A DNA stretch of 64,000 bases from the NCBI RefSeq assembly GCF_022712275.1, contig NZ_JALAGU010000002.1, positions 1 through 64,000 on the forward strand, written 5' to 3'. Shown here piece by piece: positions 16,276 through 25,099 of the stretch. This DNA comes from Corynebacterium sp. Lineage in GTDB: Bacteria > Actinomycetota > Actinomycetes > Mycobacteriales > Mycobacteriaceae. Every line of letters begins with the position of its first letter. The first letter of the stretch is position 1. The notes beneath the pieces are model-generated. The model saw nothing but the letters and a program-made list of their open reading frames with translations, made no database searches and was not told where the DNA came from. A program made the translations under genes and the position numbers.

Positions 16276-17243
16276 TCATCGGTCCAGCCGGAGATCCTCG
16301 AGAATCCAGGTGTCCATGACATGGGTGATCGAGGTGATGTGCCCGTCCCGGGTACCCAGGACATGCACGGCGAACGGGTCACCGTCATGGAAGACGGCGA
16401 CGGCAGGTTGATGGTTGACCCTGGTCAGGAGACCGCCGAGGCCCGGCACACCTGCCCCGGGCCGCGCCACCACTGTTCGATGTCTTCCCTCCCCTCCGGC
16501 CAGAGGGTGTAGGGCGGCATCGAGAAGCGGGCGTCCTCGGAAAGTAGCGCGATCAGACGGTCGACGTCGTAGGCACTGAACGCCGCCACATAGTCACCGA
16601 GGACGCGGCGGTCGGCAGTGGAGTCCTCCGACGGTCCCCGCTCCTGCCGACGGCGCAGTGTCGTCCGGGCCCGTGCCAGCGCAGAGGTCACCGAGGCCAC
16701 CGAGGAGTCCAGCAGCTCGGCACTTTCTGCGGCGGACCAGGCCAGGACGTCCCGCAGGATCAGCACCACACGCTGCCGCGGCGGCAGTGCCTGCAGTGCT
16801 GCGAGAAACGCCGACCGTACCGACTCGACCTGTACGTCGGCGTGCGCGGGGTCGTCGCTCAACCGGTGATCGGCGACCGGACTGCCCCAGACCGTCTCAT
16901 CGCCCTTGTCCAGTGCGTCGCCTGTGGCAGGGACACGCTCCGAGGAGTTCACGTCCGTCGGCAGACTCCGTCGTCGGCAGGCCTTCGCCATGTCAAGACA
17001 GACATGCGACGCGATGGCGTAGAGCCACCGCCGTAAGGAGGACCGTCCCTCGAATCCGCTGCCCCTGCTCCATGCCCGCAGGAAAGCCCCCTGGACCGCG
17101 TCCTCGGCTTCCGCGTAGGAGGCGAAGAAGCGGTAGCAGTAGGCGGTCAGCTCGCCCCGGTAGGACTCGGCCTCAGTCTCACCGGCGGGGCCCCGGACAC
17201 AGGTTCGGGAGTCATGGTTCCGGGGTAGTGTCCGTGCGGGCAC
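16276..17243 (-). pseudogene. ECF sigma factor with SnoaL-like tail, frameshifted
   Basis: Sigma-70 region 2 (ELTAYCYRFFASYAEAEDAV, then FLRAW and the SLRRWLYAIASHVCLD helix) and region 4 (ALPPRQRVVLILRDVLAWSA) are intact, followed by a SnoaL-type extension typical of large ECF factors. The frame ends at 16425 after QVCRASAVS, yet the missing family C terminus (NHQPAVAVFHDGDPFAVHVLG, then a segment ending LEDLRLDR) continues in another frame to 16276, so an indel lies near 16425-16440. The N terminus is also uncertain: GTG at 17243 is used, while an ATG at 17219 is in a different frame. It may be a pseudogene, a sequencing error, or a truncated but active sigma factor. Confidence 0.7.
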
Positions 17244-17351
17244 GTGGTGACGGCCGCGACGGACAATGCCGCGCGGGCCGCTGTCGGCGGACTTCGGATG
17301 GTGTCCATGTCTTCCGAGGCCAACCCCGGTTCGGCGTCGGAACAGGGGTGG

Positions 17352-17891
17352 TCAGTCTTCCCGGTGCAGCGTGAACATGAACGGTGCATCCAGTGCACGG
17401 AAGTCCATGGCGCCGAAGAGTGTGTCCTCGTCCACCCGCCGGATATGGTCATTGACCGGCTGTGCGTCGTAGACCATCGTCCCGGAGACCACATTCCGGT
17501 ACTCCACCATCCGCAACCGGGCGCCTGGCTTACGCGTCTTCGCCAACGGCAGCAGTCCACGCACCACTCTCCCGAGCTTCAGCCGACGCAGCACCGGAGC
17601 CGTCCTCATCGCCAGGCCCATCGGAACCAGCGCCGGATTGACCGCGAACAGCCCGCGGCGTCCCGCCATGACCAGCGGGTGGGCGTCCTCGGCAGAGTAG
17701 TACCGCTTGCCGTGCCAGCCCGAGAGTTCGAGGACGCCGTCCAACGGATTGCCGGTCGACACCTCCGCTCCGTGCCAGTTGCCCAGCATGTCCTCGACCT
17801 GCACCGGAGGCAGGGAATCGAAGAGCGCCAGGGCATCAGCGGTGCTGGTGCCCTGGCGCTCCATGGTGCGCAGTACGTTGACGGGATCCAT
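17352..17891 (-). CDS. DUF4334 / GXWXG domain protein
   Basis: 179-residue cytoplasmic protein without a signal peptide or membrane segment. The N-terminal half contains the GNWHGAE segment (GXWXG domain) and the C-terminal half the DUF4334 pattern (MVEYRNVVSGTMVYDAQPVNDHIRRVDEDTLFGAMD). Function unknown. I chose the ATG at 17891 because TACGGT lies exactly 7 nt upstream, as for other apparently leaderless genes here; an ATG three codons earlier lies within that promoter. It is downstream of purH but has its own promoter-like element, and it is adjacent to the sigma factor remnant, with 108 nt between them that hold nothing recognisable. Confidence 0.75.
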   Translation of the reverse strand: MDPVNVLRTMERQGTSTADALALFDSLPPVQVEDMLGNWHGAEVSTGNPLDGVLELSGWHGKRYYSAEDAHPLVMAGRRGLFAVNPALVPMGLAMRTAPVLRRLKLGRVVRGLLPLAKTRKPGARLRMVEYRNVVSGTMVYDAQPVNDHIRRVDEDTLFGAMDFRALDAPFMFTLHRED

Positions 17892-17911
17892 GCCCGCCAC
17901 CGTAGGCGAAA

Positions 17912-19507
17912 CTAGTGGGCGAAGTGACGCTCACCGGTGAGGTACATGGTGACACCGGCCTTCACGGCGGCGTCGATGACCTCCTGGTCGCGGACGGAAC
18001 CGCCCGGCTGCACGACAGCGGTCACGCCGGCCTCGGCAAGTGCCTCGAAGCCGTCGGCGAAGGGGAAGAAGGCATCGGACGCGGCGACCGCACCGACGGA
18101 ACGCTTCTCGTCACCGGCCAGGGTGTTGGCGCGTTCGACGGCGATCTTGGCGGAGTCGACACGGTTGACCTGACCCATGCCGACGCCGACGGTGGCACCA
18201 CCCTTGGCCAGCAGGATCGCGTTGGACTTCACCGCACGCACGGTCCGCCAGGCGAATTTCAGGTCGGCGAGGGTGGCCTCGTCGGCGGCGTCACCGGCGG
18301 CGAGGGTCCAGTTGGCGGGGTCGTCACCGGCGGCGTCGACCAGGTCGGTCGCCTGGACAAGCAGACCGCCGGAGACGTCCTTGTGGTCCAGGGAACCCTC
18401 GCGGACCGGGGCCTCGGTCGCCAGGATACGGATGTTCTTCTTCTGGCTCAGCACCTCGATCGCGCCGTCGGCGTAACCGGGGGCGACGATGACCTCGGTG
18501 AAGATGCCGGCGACCTGCTCTGCCATCTCGACGCTGACCTCGCGGTTGACAGCAATGACTCCGCCGTAGGCCGACACCGGGTCGCAGGCGTGGGCCTCGC
18601 GATGGGCGGTGGCGACATCGGCGGCGACGGCGATACCGCAGGGGTTCGCGTGCTTGATGATCGCCACACAGGGATCCTCGTGGTCCCAGGCCGCACGCCA
18701 CGCGGCGTCCGCGTCGGTGTAGTTGTTGTAGCTCATGGCCTTGCCGTGGAACTGCTCGGCGTTGGCCAGACCGCCGGTGGCGCCCGGGGTCGTGTACACC
18801 GCGGCGGCCTGGTGCGGGTTCTCGCCGTAACGCAGGGTGTGGGCCCGCTCATGGACCTCACCGATCCACTCGGGGAACTGCGCGAACTCGCCCTCGGCGG
18901 TTTGCTCGGTCAGCCAGGTGGCCACGGCGACGTCGTAGGACGCGGTGTGGCGGAATGCCTGGGTGGCCAGCAGGGTGCGCTCACGACGGGTGTAGCCGCC
19001 GGCATTCGCCGCATTGATGACGTTGGTGTACTCGGCCGGGTCGGTGACCACCGCGACCGACGGGTGGTTCTTCGCGGCGGCACGCACCATCGACGGGCCT
19101 CCGATGTCGATCTGCTCGACACAGGCGTCGAAGTCTGCACCGGAGGCGACCGTGTCGGTGAAGGGGTACAGGTTCACCACGACGAGGTCGAAGGGCTCCA
19201 CACCGAGGTCCTTCAGCTGCGCCAGGTGGTCGTCCTTACGGGTGTCGGCGAGGATGCCGGCGTGGACGCGCGGGTGCAGCGTCTTCACACGGCCCTCGAG
19301 ACACTCCGGGAAGCCGGTGAGCTCCTCGACCGGGGTGACCGGCACGCCAGCGTCCGCGATGCGGGAGGCGGTGGAGCCGGTGGAGACGATCTGGACGCCG
19401 GCCGCGTGCAGGCCCTGCGCCAGCTCTTCCAGACCGGTCTTGTCGTAGACGCTGATCAGGGCGCGCTTGATCGGGCGCTGCCCGTTGTCGGTGGTGGTTT
19501 CAGTCAT
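17912..19507 (-). CDS. purH: Bifunctional AICAR transformylase / IMP cyclohydrolase
   Basis: 531-residue enzyme of the last two steps of de novo purine synthesis. The N-terminal IMP cyclohydrolase domain (KRALISVYDKTGLEELA, STGSTASRI, GRVKTLHPRVHAGIL) is followed by the AICAR formyltransferase domain with IIKHANPCGIA (catalytic Lys-His) and ending in YLTGERHFAH. The ATG at 19507 gives the usual length; it overlaps the purN stop by 8 nt, so the two are translationally coupled. The purN-purH pair next to perM is conserved in mycobacteria. Confidence 0.97.
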   Translation of the reverse strand: MTETTTDNGQRPIKRALISVYDKTGLEELAQGLHAAGVQIVSTGSTASRIADAGVPVTPVEELTGFPECLEGRVKTLHPRVHAGILADTRKDDHLAQLKDLGVEPFDLVVVNLYPFTDTVASGADFDACVEQIDIGGPSMVRAAAKNHPSVAVVTDPAEYTNVINAANAGGYTRRERTLLATQAFRHTASYDVAVATWLTEQTAEGEFAQFPEWIGEVHERAHTLRYGENPHQAAAVYTTPGATGGLANAEQFHGKAMSYNNYTDADAAWRAAWDHEDPCVAIIKHANPCGIAVAADVATAHREAHACDPVSAYGGVIAVNREVSVEMAEQVAGIFTEVIVAPGYADGAIEVLSQKKNIRILATEAPVREGSLDHKDVSGGLLVQATDLVDAAGDDPANWTLAAGDAADEATLADLKFAWRTVRAVKSNAILLAKGGATVGVGMGQVNRVDSAKIAVERANTLAGDEKRSVGAVAASDAFFPFADGFEALAEAGVTAVVQPGGSVRDQEVIDAAVKAGVTMYLTGERHFAH

Positions 19508-20162
19508 TGATCCAGACCTTTCGTCCGTCGATGGTGTAGCCGTACCGGGCCGTGCGGTGCAGGACGTCAACGATCAGCCGCCGTTCCACCGTCTTGATCC
19601 GTTCGTGGAGTGACGCCCGAGTGTCCCCGCGCAGAACCGGGACCTCCCGCTGCGCGATGATCGGGCCGGTGTCCACGCCGTCGTCGACGAGGTGGACGGT
19701 GGACCCGGTGAGTGCCACGCCGTAGGCCAGCGCGTCCTCCACCGCGTGCGCCCCCGGGAAGGCGGGCAGCAGCGCGGGGTGGGTGTTGATGATCCTGCCA
19801 CGGAACCGGCCGACGAACTCTGCCCCGAGAATGCGCATGAACCCCGCACTGACGATGATGTCCGGACGGCGGGACGCCACGGCGTCGGCGATGCGACGGT
19901 TCCAGGCGTCCCTGTCGTAGCCGGACTCACGGTCGGGGTTGTACGCGACGAGGAAGGTGTCCAGTCCGGCAGCGGCGGCACGCGCCAGGGCGTGGCACGG
20001 GCGGTCGGCCCCCACCGCGACGATCTCGACCGAGTTGTCGAGGGTGTCGATCATCGACTGCAGCAGTGTGCCTTCACCAGAGGTCAGGACGACCACCCGC
20101 AGGGGTGCTGTCGGGCTCAGTTTCCCCTTCTCGGGGGCCTCCGGGGGCGTGGACTCACTCAC
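19500..20162 (-). CDS. purN: Phosphoribosylglycinamide formyltransferase
   Basis: 220-residue GAR transformylase (10-formyl-THF dependent, step 3 of purine synthesis). Signatures: VVLTSGEGTLLQ near residue 25, INTHPALLPAFPGAHA with the catalytic Asn and His, and HLVDDGVDTGPII with the catalytic Asp. It starts with GTG at 20162; TAAAGT 8 nt upstream and no ribosome site suggest a leaderless mRNA. It is followed by purH with an 8-nt overlap and lies 71 nt downstream of perM. Confidence 0.96.
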   Translation of the reverse strand: MSESTPPEAPEKGKLSPTAPLRVVVLTSGEGTLLQSMIDTLDNSVEIVAVGADRPCHALARAAAAGLDTFLVAYNPDRESGYDRDAWNRRIADAVASRRPDIIVSAGFMRILGAEFVGRFRGRIINTHPALLPAFPGAHAVEDALAYGVALTGSTVHLVDDGVDTGPIIAQREVPVLRGDTRASLHERIKTVERRLIVDVLHRTARYGYTIDGRKVWIND

Positions 20163-20233
20163 GCCCGTCTACTTTACGGGGTGCGGTTCGCGCGGGGAAT
20201 GCCGGGGCAGGAGGCAGGACGCCGCGACGGGCG

Positions 20234-21988
20234 TCACTTGTCGTCGTCTGCCGCATCCGTGCCGTCGCCGGTGTTGTCTCCGGTGCCATCGCCCACGGCG
20301 CCGTCCTCGCCGTCCTCGCCGTCCTCGCCGTCCTCGTTGGCCTCGTTGGCCTCGGGCTCTTCCTCATCCTCATCCTCAGACCCGTCGTCCGTGTCCTCCT
20401 CCGCGGCGTCCTCACCCTCGTCGTCGGTGGGCTCTTCATCAGAGCCTTCGGAGCCGTCAGAGGCCTCTTCCTCGGCCTCATCCTCAGCGACGTCTTCTTC
20501 GGGAGCACCCTCCGAATCAGCGGCGTCTTCAGTCTTCTCGTAGTCGTCGAACTCCAAGTCTCCGGCGGACTCCGTGACGCGGCGTCCCGACCAGGCGACC
20601 CAGCCGAACACGACGAGGGAGGGCAGCACCATCCAGCCCAGGAACAGCAGCGGTGTCAGCCACAACAGCGGCCCGGTCGAGCCGTAGTAGCCCAGCTCTC
20701 CGCCGGCGAACCAGGCGATCAACAGTCCGGCGACGCCGGCACACAGGCCCGCACCCATCGCGGTGAACAACGGGGACTCGATATAGCGGCGCCCCGCGAA
20801 CCAGCGGTAGACGGTCACGACGGCGGCGACCGCCGGGATGAGCAGCCACACCGGGCCCAGCGGGATCGATTCATTCGGCATGACGGCCAGCACCGGCAGC
20901 GGCGGCATATTCGCGTTCGTCACCGCGAACAGTGAGGCACTGCCGTCGCCGATGTGCATCTCCCCGCCCATGATCACCGACGTCGCACCGACCGCGAGGT
21001 TCGGGAAATAGACCAGACTGAGCAGCGTCAGGCCCAGCACACCACCGACCCCGCCGGCGATGTCGTACGCACGGCCCACCGCGGCATGGTTGACCAGCAG
21101 CCCGATGCCCGCCACGGCCGCCCCCACGAGCAGCAGTACCTTGAAGAAACGGTCGGCCAGCAGCACTGACTCGACCGGCCACGTCGGCATACCCCGTCGC
21201 AGCAGCAGCGCGCGCCAGATCTTCGGACCGAGTCCGGCGACGACCACGGCACCGTTGAACAGCACGGTCGTCAGCAACGCCAGGAGGATATTGGGTGGCG
21301 CAACATCGAAGACCTTCGAGGCGTCCCACAACATCAGCCAGGCGATGAGCGTGAAGACCGCCGGGACGAGGACGCCGAGCACCGCGACAGTACGGATACC
21401 GCGCACCGTCACCGTCGTCCCGCAGGCCGCCCTGATCCGACGGGAATGCGCCACGAATATCAGGAGGGCGGGAAGTAAGGGGGCGACACCGAGGGACGCC
21501 CCGCTGATGGTCACCGGTGCGAGATTCGACAGCAGCCACATAGAACCGATGTAGGCCGGCACCGCACGGAAAGTCGTGCCGATGGCCAGGACCACGGCGA
21601 TGACGAGCGCCACGGCCACGGTCACACCGTGGTTGAGGAGGATCCCCGGACCGAAGCGACGGATGTGCGGGCCCCAGACCGACCAGAAGGCGCCGAAGCG
21701 CCCCTGGGAGGCGGGACGCCCCGAAGCCGGCGCAGCGGCCCGCTGACGCGGTTCCCTGGGGTCTGCACCATGGGCACCGTCGACGAACCCCTCTTCACCA
21801 CGGGTCACACCACGCGTGGACGCGCGGGTGGTGTCGCGGGTGGTGGCGGACGACCGGGAGGCATTCCGGGAGAAACTCCGGGCACTCCCCCGTTCCGGGC
21901 CGGAGGAGCCAGCCCGCCGGCGCCGCTCCTCCGGCCCGCGACCGGCGTTACGTGACCGGGGACTGGGACGGTGGCTCTCGTTGTTCAC
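20234..21988 (-). CDS. perM: PerM-like polytopic membrane protein (DUF6350)
   Basis: 584-residue integral membrane protein with many hydrophobic segments (about ten) between residues 95 and 480. It begins with an Arg/Ser-rich cytoplasmic N terminus and ends in an acidic tail of about 100 residues that is almost all Glu, Asp, Gly and Ala. Position next to purN-purH matches M. tuberculosis perM (Rv0955), which is linked to cell division under stress. I chose GTG 21988: CACAAT lies 7 nt upstream, and the 7 nt before the start plus GTGAA (GGGACGG-GTGAA) are identical to those of the PDZ gene at 44927. The acidic tail contains four copies of a 9-bp repeat (20301-20336). Confidence 0.8.
   Translation of the reverse strand: MNNESHRPSPRSRNAGRGPEERRRRAGSSGPERGSARSFSRNASRSSATTRDTTRASTRGVTRGEEGFVDGAHGADPREPRQRAAAPASGRPASQGRFGAFWSVWGPHIRRFGPGILLNHGVTVAVALVIAVVLAIGTTFRAVPAYIGSMWLLSNLAPVTISGASLGVAPLLPALLIFVAHSRRIRAACGTTVTVRGIRTVAVLGVLVPAVFTLIAWLMLWDASKVFDVAPPNILLALLTTVLFNGAVVVAGLGPKIWRALLLRRGMPTWPVESVLLADRFFKVLLLVGAAVAGIGLLVNHAAVGRAYDIAGGVGGVLGLTLLSLVYFPNLAVGATSVIMGGEMHIGDGSASLFAVTNANMPPLPVLAVMPNESIPLGPVWLLIPAVAAVVTVYRWFAGRRYIESPLFTAMGAGLCAGVAGLLIAWFAGGELGYYGSTGPLLWLTPLLFLGWMVLPSLVVFGWVAWSGRRVTESAGDLEFDDYEKTEDAADSEGAPEEDVAEDEAEEEASDGSEGSDEEPTDDEGEDAAEEDTDDGSEDEDEEEPEANEANEDGEDGEDGEDGAVGDGTGDNTGDGTDAADDDK
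20301..20336 (-). repeat. 9-bp tandem repeat in the perM acidic tail
   Basis: Four exact copies of CCGTCCTCG (plus-strand sense), coding for Gly-Glu-Asp units on the minus strand, followed by two diverged units (TTGGCCTCG). The unit is a multiple of three, so length changes keep the frame. Confidence 0.85.
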
Positions 21989-22234
21989 CCGTCCCATTGT
22001 GCCTGCCGCAGGTCCGAACGTCGGGGAAGGGCACACCGGTGATTACGGACACCCTGTCAGATACCCCCGTCACACCAGTCACATATGGACGATGACCTGC
22101 TCACTCGCAGGAGAACTAGACCCACCCCACCCCCGAACACCCATACCTCAATGTTGCTGAACCGTGATTTTTTACCGGAACAGGTTGCCCGCGGACCGTC
22201 TCCGCATTAGAGTTCACCCTCGTTAGATCACGAT

Positions 22235-22286
22235 CCGGTCACGAAAGAGCGACCGGAAAGTAACAGCCCCAGGGTGGACGGCCCTG
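22235..22286 (+). other. Structured leader of the M23 peptidase gene
   Basis: The 326-nt gap between perM and the M23 gene contains a perfect stem CCGGTC/GACCGG (22235-22240 with 22251-22256) and a second stem CAGGG/CCCTG (22270-22274 with 22282-22286), then a weak GGAGA 11 nt before the ATG. TTGCCC (22185-22190) and TTAGAG (22207-22212), 16 nt apart, could be the promoter. The rest of the gap holds no recognisable gene. Confidence 0.35.
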
Positions 22287-22314
22287 AAACGATCACACGG
22301 AGACACTGCAGACA

Positions 22315-23040
22315 ATGACTGAAGCGCAGCAGCACACCAGCCACCGGAAGATGGACACCTCGGCCAAGCGCCGGATGGCTTTCGCCGCCGTCGCCGTGAC
22401 CGGAGTCGCCACCGCCGGTGCCGCCGGTGCAGGTGCCGCCACCGTCCAGTCCGCAGACCGGGACGACGCCGCCGTCGCCCTCGCGTCCGACTCCAAGGTT
22501 CTCGCCCAGGGTGCCACTACCCCGGCCGCCGAGTCCGCCGCCCAGATCCTCGCCGCCCCCCAGGATCTCAACTTCGACAACCTCGGTGCACAGCTGTCCA
22601 GCGCCCTGGACTTCAACGCCGCGCGTATCGCCGAGGACCTGCTCAACCGCACCCCGCAGACCGTGAAGCCGACCGACGGCACCTACACCTCGGGCTACGA
22701 GGTCCGCTGGGGCACCATGCACAAGGGCATCGACCTGGCCGCTCCGCTGGGCACCCCGATCGTGGCCGCCCAGTCCGGCACCATCATCGACGCCGGTCCG
22801 GCCTCCGGGTTCGGTAACTGGGTCCGCATCAAGCACGACGACGGCACCATCACCGTCTACGGCCACATGCAGACCATCGACGTCACCGTCGGCCAGCAGG
22901 TCACCGCCGGCCAGAAGATCGCCGGCGTCGGCAACCTCGGCTTCTCCACCGGCCCGCACTGCCACTTCGAGGTCTACCCCGACGGCGTCAACTCCGTCGA
23001 TCCCCAGGGCTGGCTCGCCGAGCGCGGCGTCCAGATCTAG
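22315..23040 (+). CDS. Secreted M23 (LytM) peptidoglycan endopeptidase
   Basis: 241-residue exported zinc peptidase. The N terminus has a basic patch (KRRM) and a hydrophobic Ala/Val-rich stretch at about residues 20-42 that acts as signal peptide or anchor. The C-terminal LytM domain keeps the zinc ligands in MHKGIDLAAPLG (HxxxD) and GPHCHFEVY (HxH), so it should be active on peptidoglycan cross-bridges. It corresponds to the M23 gene between pcrA and perM in mycobacteria (Rv0950c). It has no coiled-coil regulator domain. Confidence 0.9.
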   Translation: MTEAQQHTSHRKMDTSAKRRMAFAAVAVTGVATAGAAGAGAATVQSADRDDAAVALASDSKVLAQGATTPAAESAAQILAAPQDLNFDNLGAQLSSALDFNAARIAEDLLNRTPQTVKPTDGTYTSGYEVRWGTMHKGIDLAAPLGTPIVAAQSGTIIDAGPASGFGNWVRIKHDDGTITVYGHMQTIDVTVGQQVTAGQKIAGVGNLGFSTGPHCHFEVYPDGVNSVDPQGWLAERGVQI

Positions 23041-23083
23041 TCTCCGCTCCCCGGGCAGCCCGACTGTCCCAGGCTCCCACCAC

Positions 23084-23125
23084 AGAAAAGCCCCCGCGTC
23101 CTGATGAGGATACGGGGTTTCTCTG
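23084..23125 (+). terminator. Terminator after the M23 gene
   Basis: An imperfect hairpin of about 18 bp with a GATG loop (23101-23106 region) begins 44 nt past the stop: AGAAAAGCCCCCGCGTCCT pairs with AGGATACGGGGTTTCTCT. The arms carry A and T tracts at their bases, so it could work in both directions. Confidence 0.55.
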
Positions 23126-23129
23126 CTGT

Positions 23130-23379
23130 CTGCGGGTCCAGCTTCCTCTGTCCACCATTAATGTCCGTTTGTAGTGGCGGGAGGCTGCTCTGAGGCAATC
23201 TGAGCGACCTGTGAGCACTACAACTGAACCAGGTGGAGCACCGATACTGGCTGACTGCTGTGAGGCACTGTCGGTAACGCACAGTCGCCGGACTAGGTCA
23301 CAGATCCTGGGCGAACAGCTGACCGGCCCCCGGGAGGCACCCCGAGAAGACTGGGCTTCCCTACCCCTGACAGCGGAAA
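23130..23379. other. Intergenic stretch without a recognisable gene
   Basis: About 250 bases between two hairpins. The GC content is lower than in the neighbouring genes and short open frames exist on both strands, but none has a ribosome site, codon bias or a familiar motif. It may be the remains of a deleted gene or mobile element. Confidence 0.4.
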
Positions 23380-23413
23380 GCCCTGCCGCGGCTCGGAAAG
23401 GGGGCGGCAGGGC
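23380..23413 (-). terminator. Terminator after the SBP remnant
   Basis: A perfect 10-bp stem, GCCCTGCCGC (23380-23389) with GCGGCAGGGC (23404-23413) and a 14-nt loop. On the minus strand it is followed by TTTCC. It lies 103 nt after the substrate-binding protein stop and probably ended the former transporter operon. Just upstream (23457-23487) a 14-bp sequence ending TTCCGG occurs twice, 17 nt apart, with one mismatch. Confidence 0.65.
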
Positions 23414-23515
23414 ATTACCGGAACAGGTACCGGACACAGGACCGGAACGGGACCGGATGGACAGTTCCGGTCAATGGACGGTTCCGGGGCAACCGGTCGG
23501 GGAAGAGTCAACACA

Positions 23516-24894
23516 CTATTTGTCCCAGCCGATGTTCTGGACCGGAACCTTGGCGAAGCCGAGTGCGCCGTAGTTCGCGACGCCCGGGGTGACGGCCCAG
23601 ATGTCCGGACCGTTGAAGGTCGGCATGATCCCGTACTCGGCGAACGCCTCCTTCTCGAGCTCGTTGGCCTTGTCGATCGGCTCGCCCGGGTCACCGATCT
23701 GCTGCAGGTCGCGGATCTTGGCGTCCAGTTCCGCAGAACCGGTACCGGACTTGTTCAGCTCAGACTCCGAGTTGTAGATCTGGTCGAAGTAGGCGACACC
23801 GAAGGGATCAGTGGAACTGAAGCCCATCTGGAAGATGTCGAAGTCGCGCTCCGTGGTCACCTTCGAGAAGTCGGAGGACGGACGTACCTGGATGGTCATG
23901 TCCACCCCGATGTCCTTGAGCATCTTCTGGATCGCGGTGGCCTGGGCCTTCTGCGCCGGGTCATCGCCGAGCAACACGTACTCCGGGGAGAGCTTCTCCC
24001 CGTCCTTCTCGCGGATGCCACCGGATCCTTCGGTCCAGCCGGCCTCGTCGAGCAGTTCCCTGGCCTTCTCCGGGTCGAAGGTGGCCTCTGCACCGAAGTT
24101 GTCCTCGTAGCCGTCCTGGGTCTGGAAGAGGACGAAGGAGCCGGGCAGATTCTCGGAGTAGTTCAGACCGTTGAAGCGGATCTTCGCCAGCTGTTCACGG
24201 TCGATGCCGGTCATGATGGCCTCACGGACCGCCACATCCTCAAGCTGCGGGGACTTGCCGTTGAGGGTGACCAGGTAGTTGGAGGGATGCAGTGCGATGC
24301 GGATATCCGCCTTGTCGCCCATGTTCGAGGCCGTGGCGAAACGGTCCTTCGTAGCCACCCGGGTCGCGTCCAGCTCACCGGCCTGGAAAGCGTTGAGGCT
24401 GGCCTGGTCCTCCAGGTAGCGGTAGGTGATCTTGTCCAGCTTGCCCTCGTCGCCCCACCACTTCTCGTTCTTGACGAAGGAGACCTCACCGGTGTTGACG
24501 TCGGCTCGGTCGACCTTGTACAGGCCGGCACCCCACTCCGGGTTCAACTTCTTGAGGTAGGCGGTGTTGAAGGTGTCCGCGTCCTTCACCTGGGGCGGCA
24601 GGACGTAGTTGAACAGTCCCTCCCACCACGGGTACTCCTGCTTGAAGGTGACGACGGCCTGCTTGTCGCTGTCGCCCTTCGTGACCGAGTAGATGAGCAC
24701 GTAGCCGTCCGAGCTGGAGATGTTGCAGCCCTCGACGTCACCCTTGTTTGCCTTCCAGGTGTTCTCGAAGGCGGTCCAGTCCAGCGGCGTGCCGTCGTTG
24801 TACCGGGCCTTGTCGTTGCCGGCGTCGGTGGTACCGAACCAGTGCTCACCGGAGGGCTCGGCCGACAGGTTGAGGAAGTCGGGGTCACTGCAGG
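23516..24894 (-). pseudogene. 5'-truncated ABC transporter substrate-binding protein (family 5)
   Basis: C-terminal three quarters of a peptide/nickel-type solute-binding protein: WTAFENTWKANKGDVEG, then YLKKLNPEWGAGLYKV and NPEWGAG-type motifs, ending GALGFAKVPVQNIGWDK. The frame is open from the stop at 24894 region to 23516, but no signal peptide or lipobox precedes SDPDFLNLSAEP; the first 120 or so residues are gone. The only start in frame is an internal GTG at 24700. The missing part was apparently lost in the deletion that also removed the end of dppC. Confidence 0.8.
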
Positions 24895-24903
24895 ATCACT
24901 TCG

Positions 24904-25098
24904 TCAGGCGTGCGGGCCGACAACTGCGGCGAGCACGGGGAGGATGAAGATCACCACACCGACGACCGCCATCCTGTTCCGCAGGTACCGGCAGACGCAG
25001 AGCATGGTCTTGCTGGTGCCGCGACGTTTCGCCTCGGTGACCGGGGGCTTCTGCGGTTCCGGGGCGGAGGCCGCGGCCCGGAGGTTCTGGATGGTCAT
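24904..25098 (-). pseudogene. dppC N-terminal fragment (ABC permease)
   Basis: The first 64 residues of a DppC/OppC-type permease: a basic cytoplasmic start, then RYLRNRMAVVGVVIFILPVL as the first membrane helix and a stop shortly after VVGPHA. The remaining 220 or so residues, including the EAA loop, are absent. It starts 1 nt beyond the dppB stop and ends about 10 nt before the truncated substrate-binding protein frame, so both lie on the same deletion junction. Confidence 0.8.
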
Positions 25099-25099
25099 G

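Noticed and set aside
17915..19510. 531-codon plus-strand frame opposite purH
   Set aside because: It mirrors purH exactly and has no protein-like motif; composition is typical of an antisense frame.
20301..20336. CRISPR-like or regulatory repeats
   Set aside because: Units are adjacent, 9 bp, and in frame with a coding acidic tail; they are coding microsatellites. The same holds for 5901-5949 and 34701-34742.
22185..22314. c-di-AMP (ydaO-type) riboswitch upstream of the M23 peptidase
   Set aside because: The conserved GGGGUGAA-type and flanking elements of that class are not present; only generic stems are seen.
23130..23379. Insertion-sequence remnant
   Set aside because: No terminal inverted repeats, target duplication or transposase motif could be found in either strand.
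24586..24888. 100-codon minus-strand frame at the start of the substrate-binding protein
   Set aside because: Its Ser/Thr/Arg-rich sequence is an out-of-frame reading; the real frame (with WTAFENTWKANKGDVEG) lacks a start codon and is the truncated SBP.
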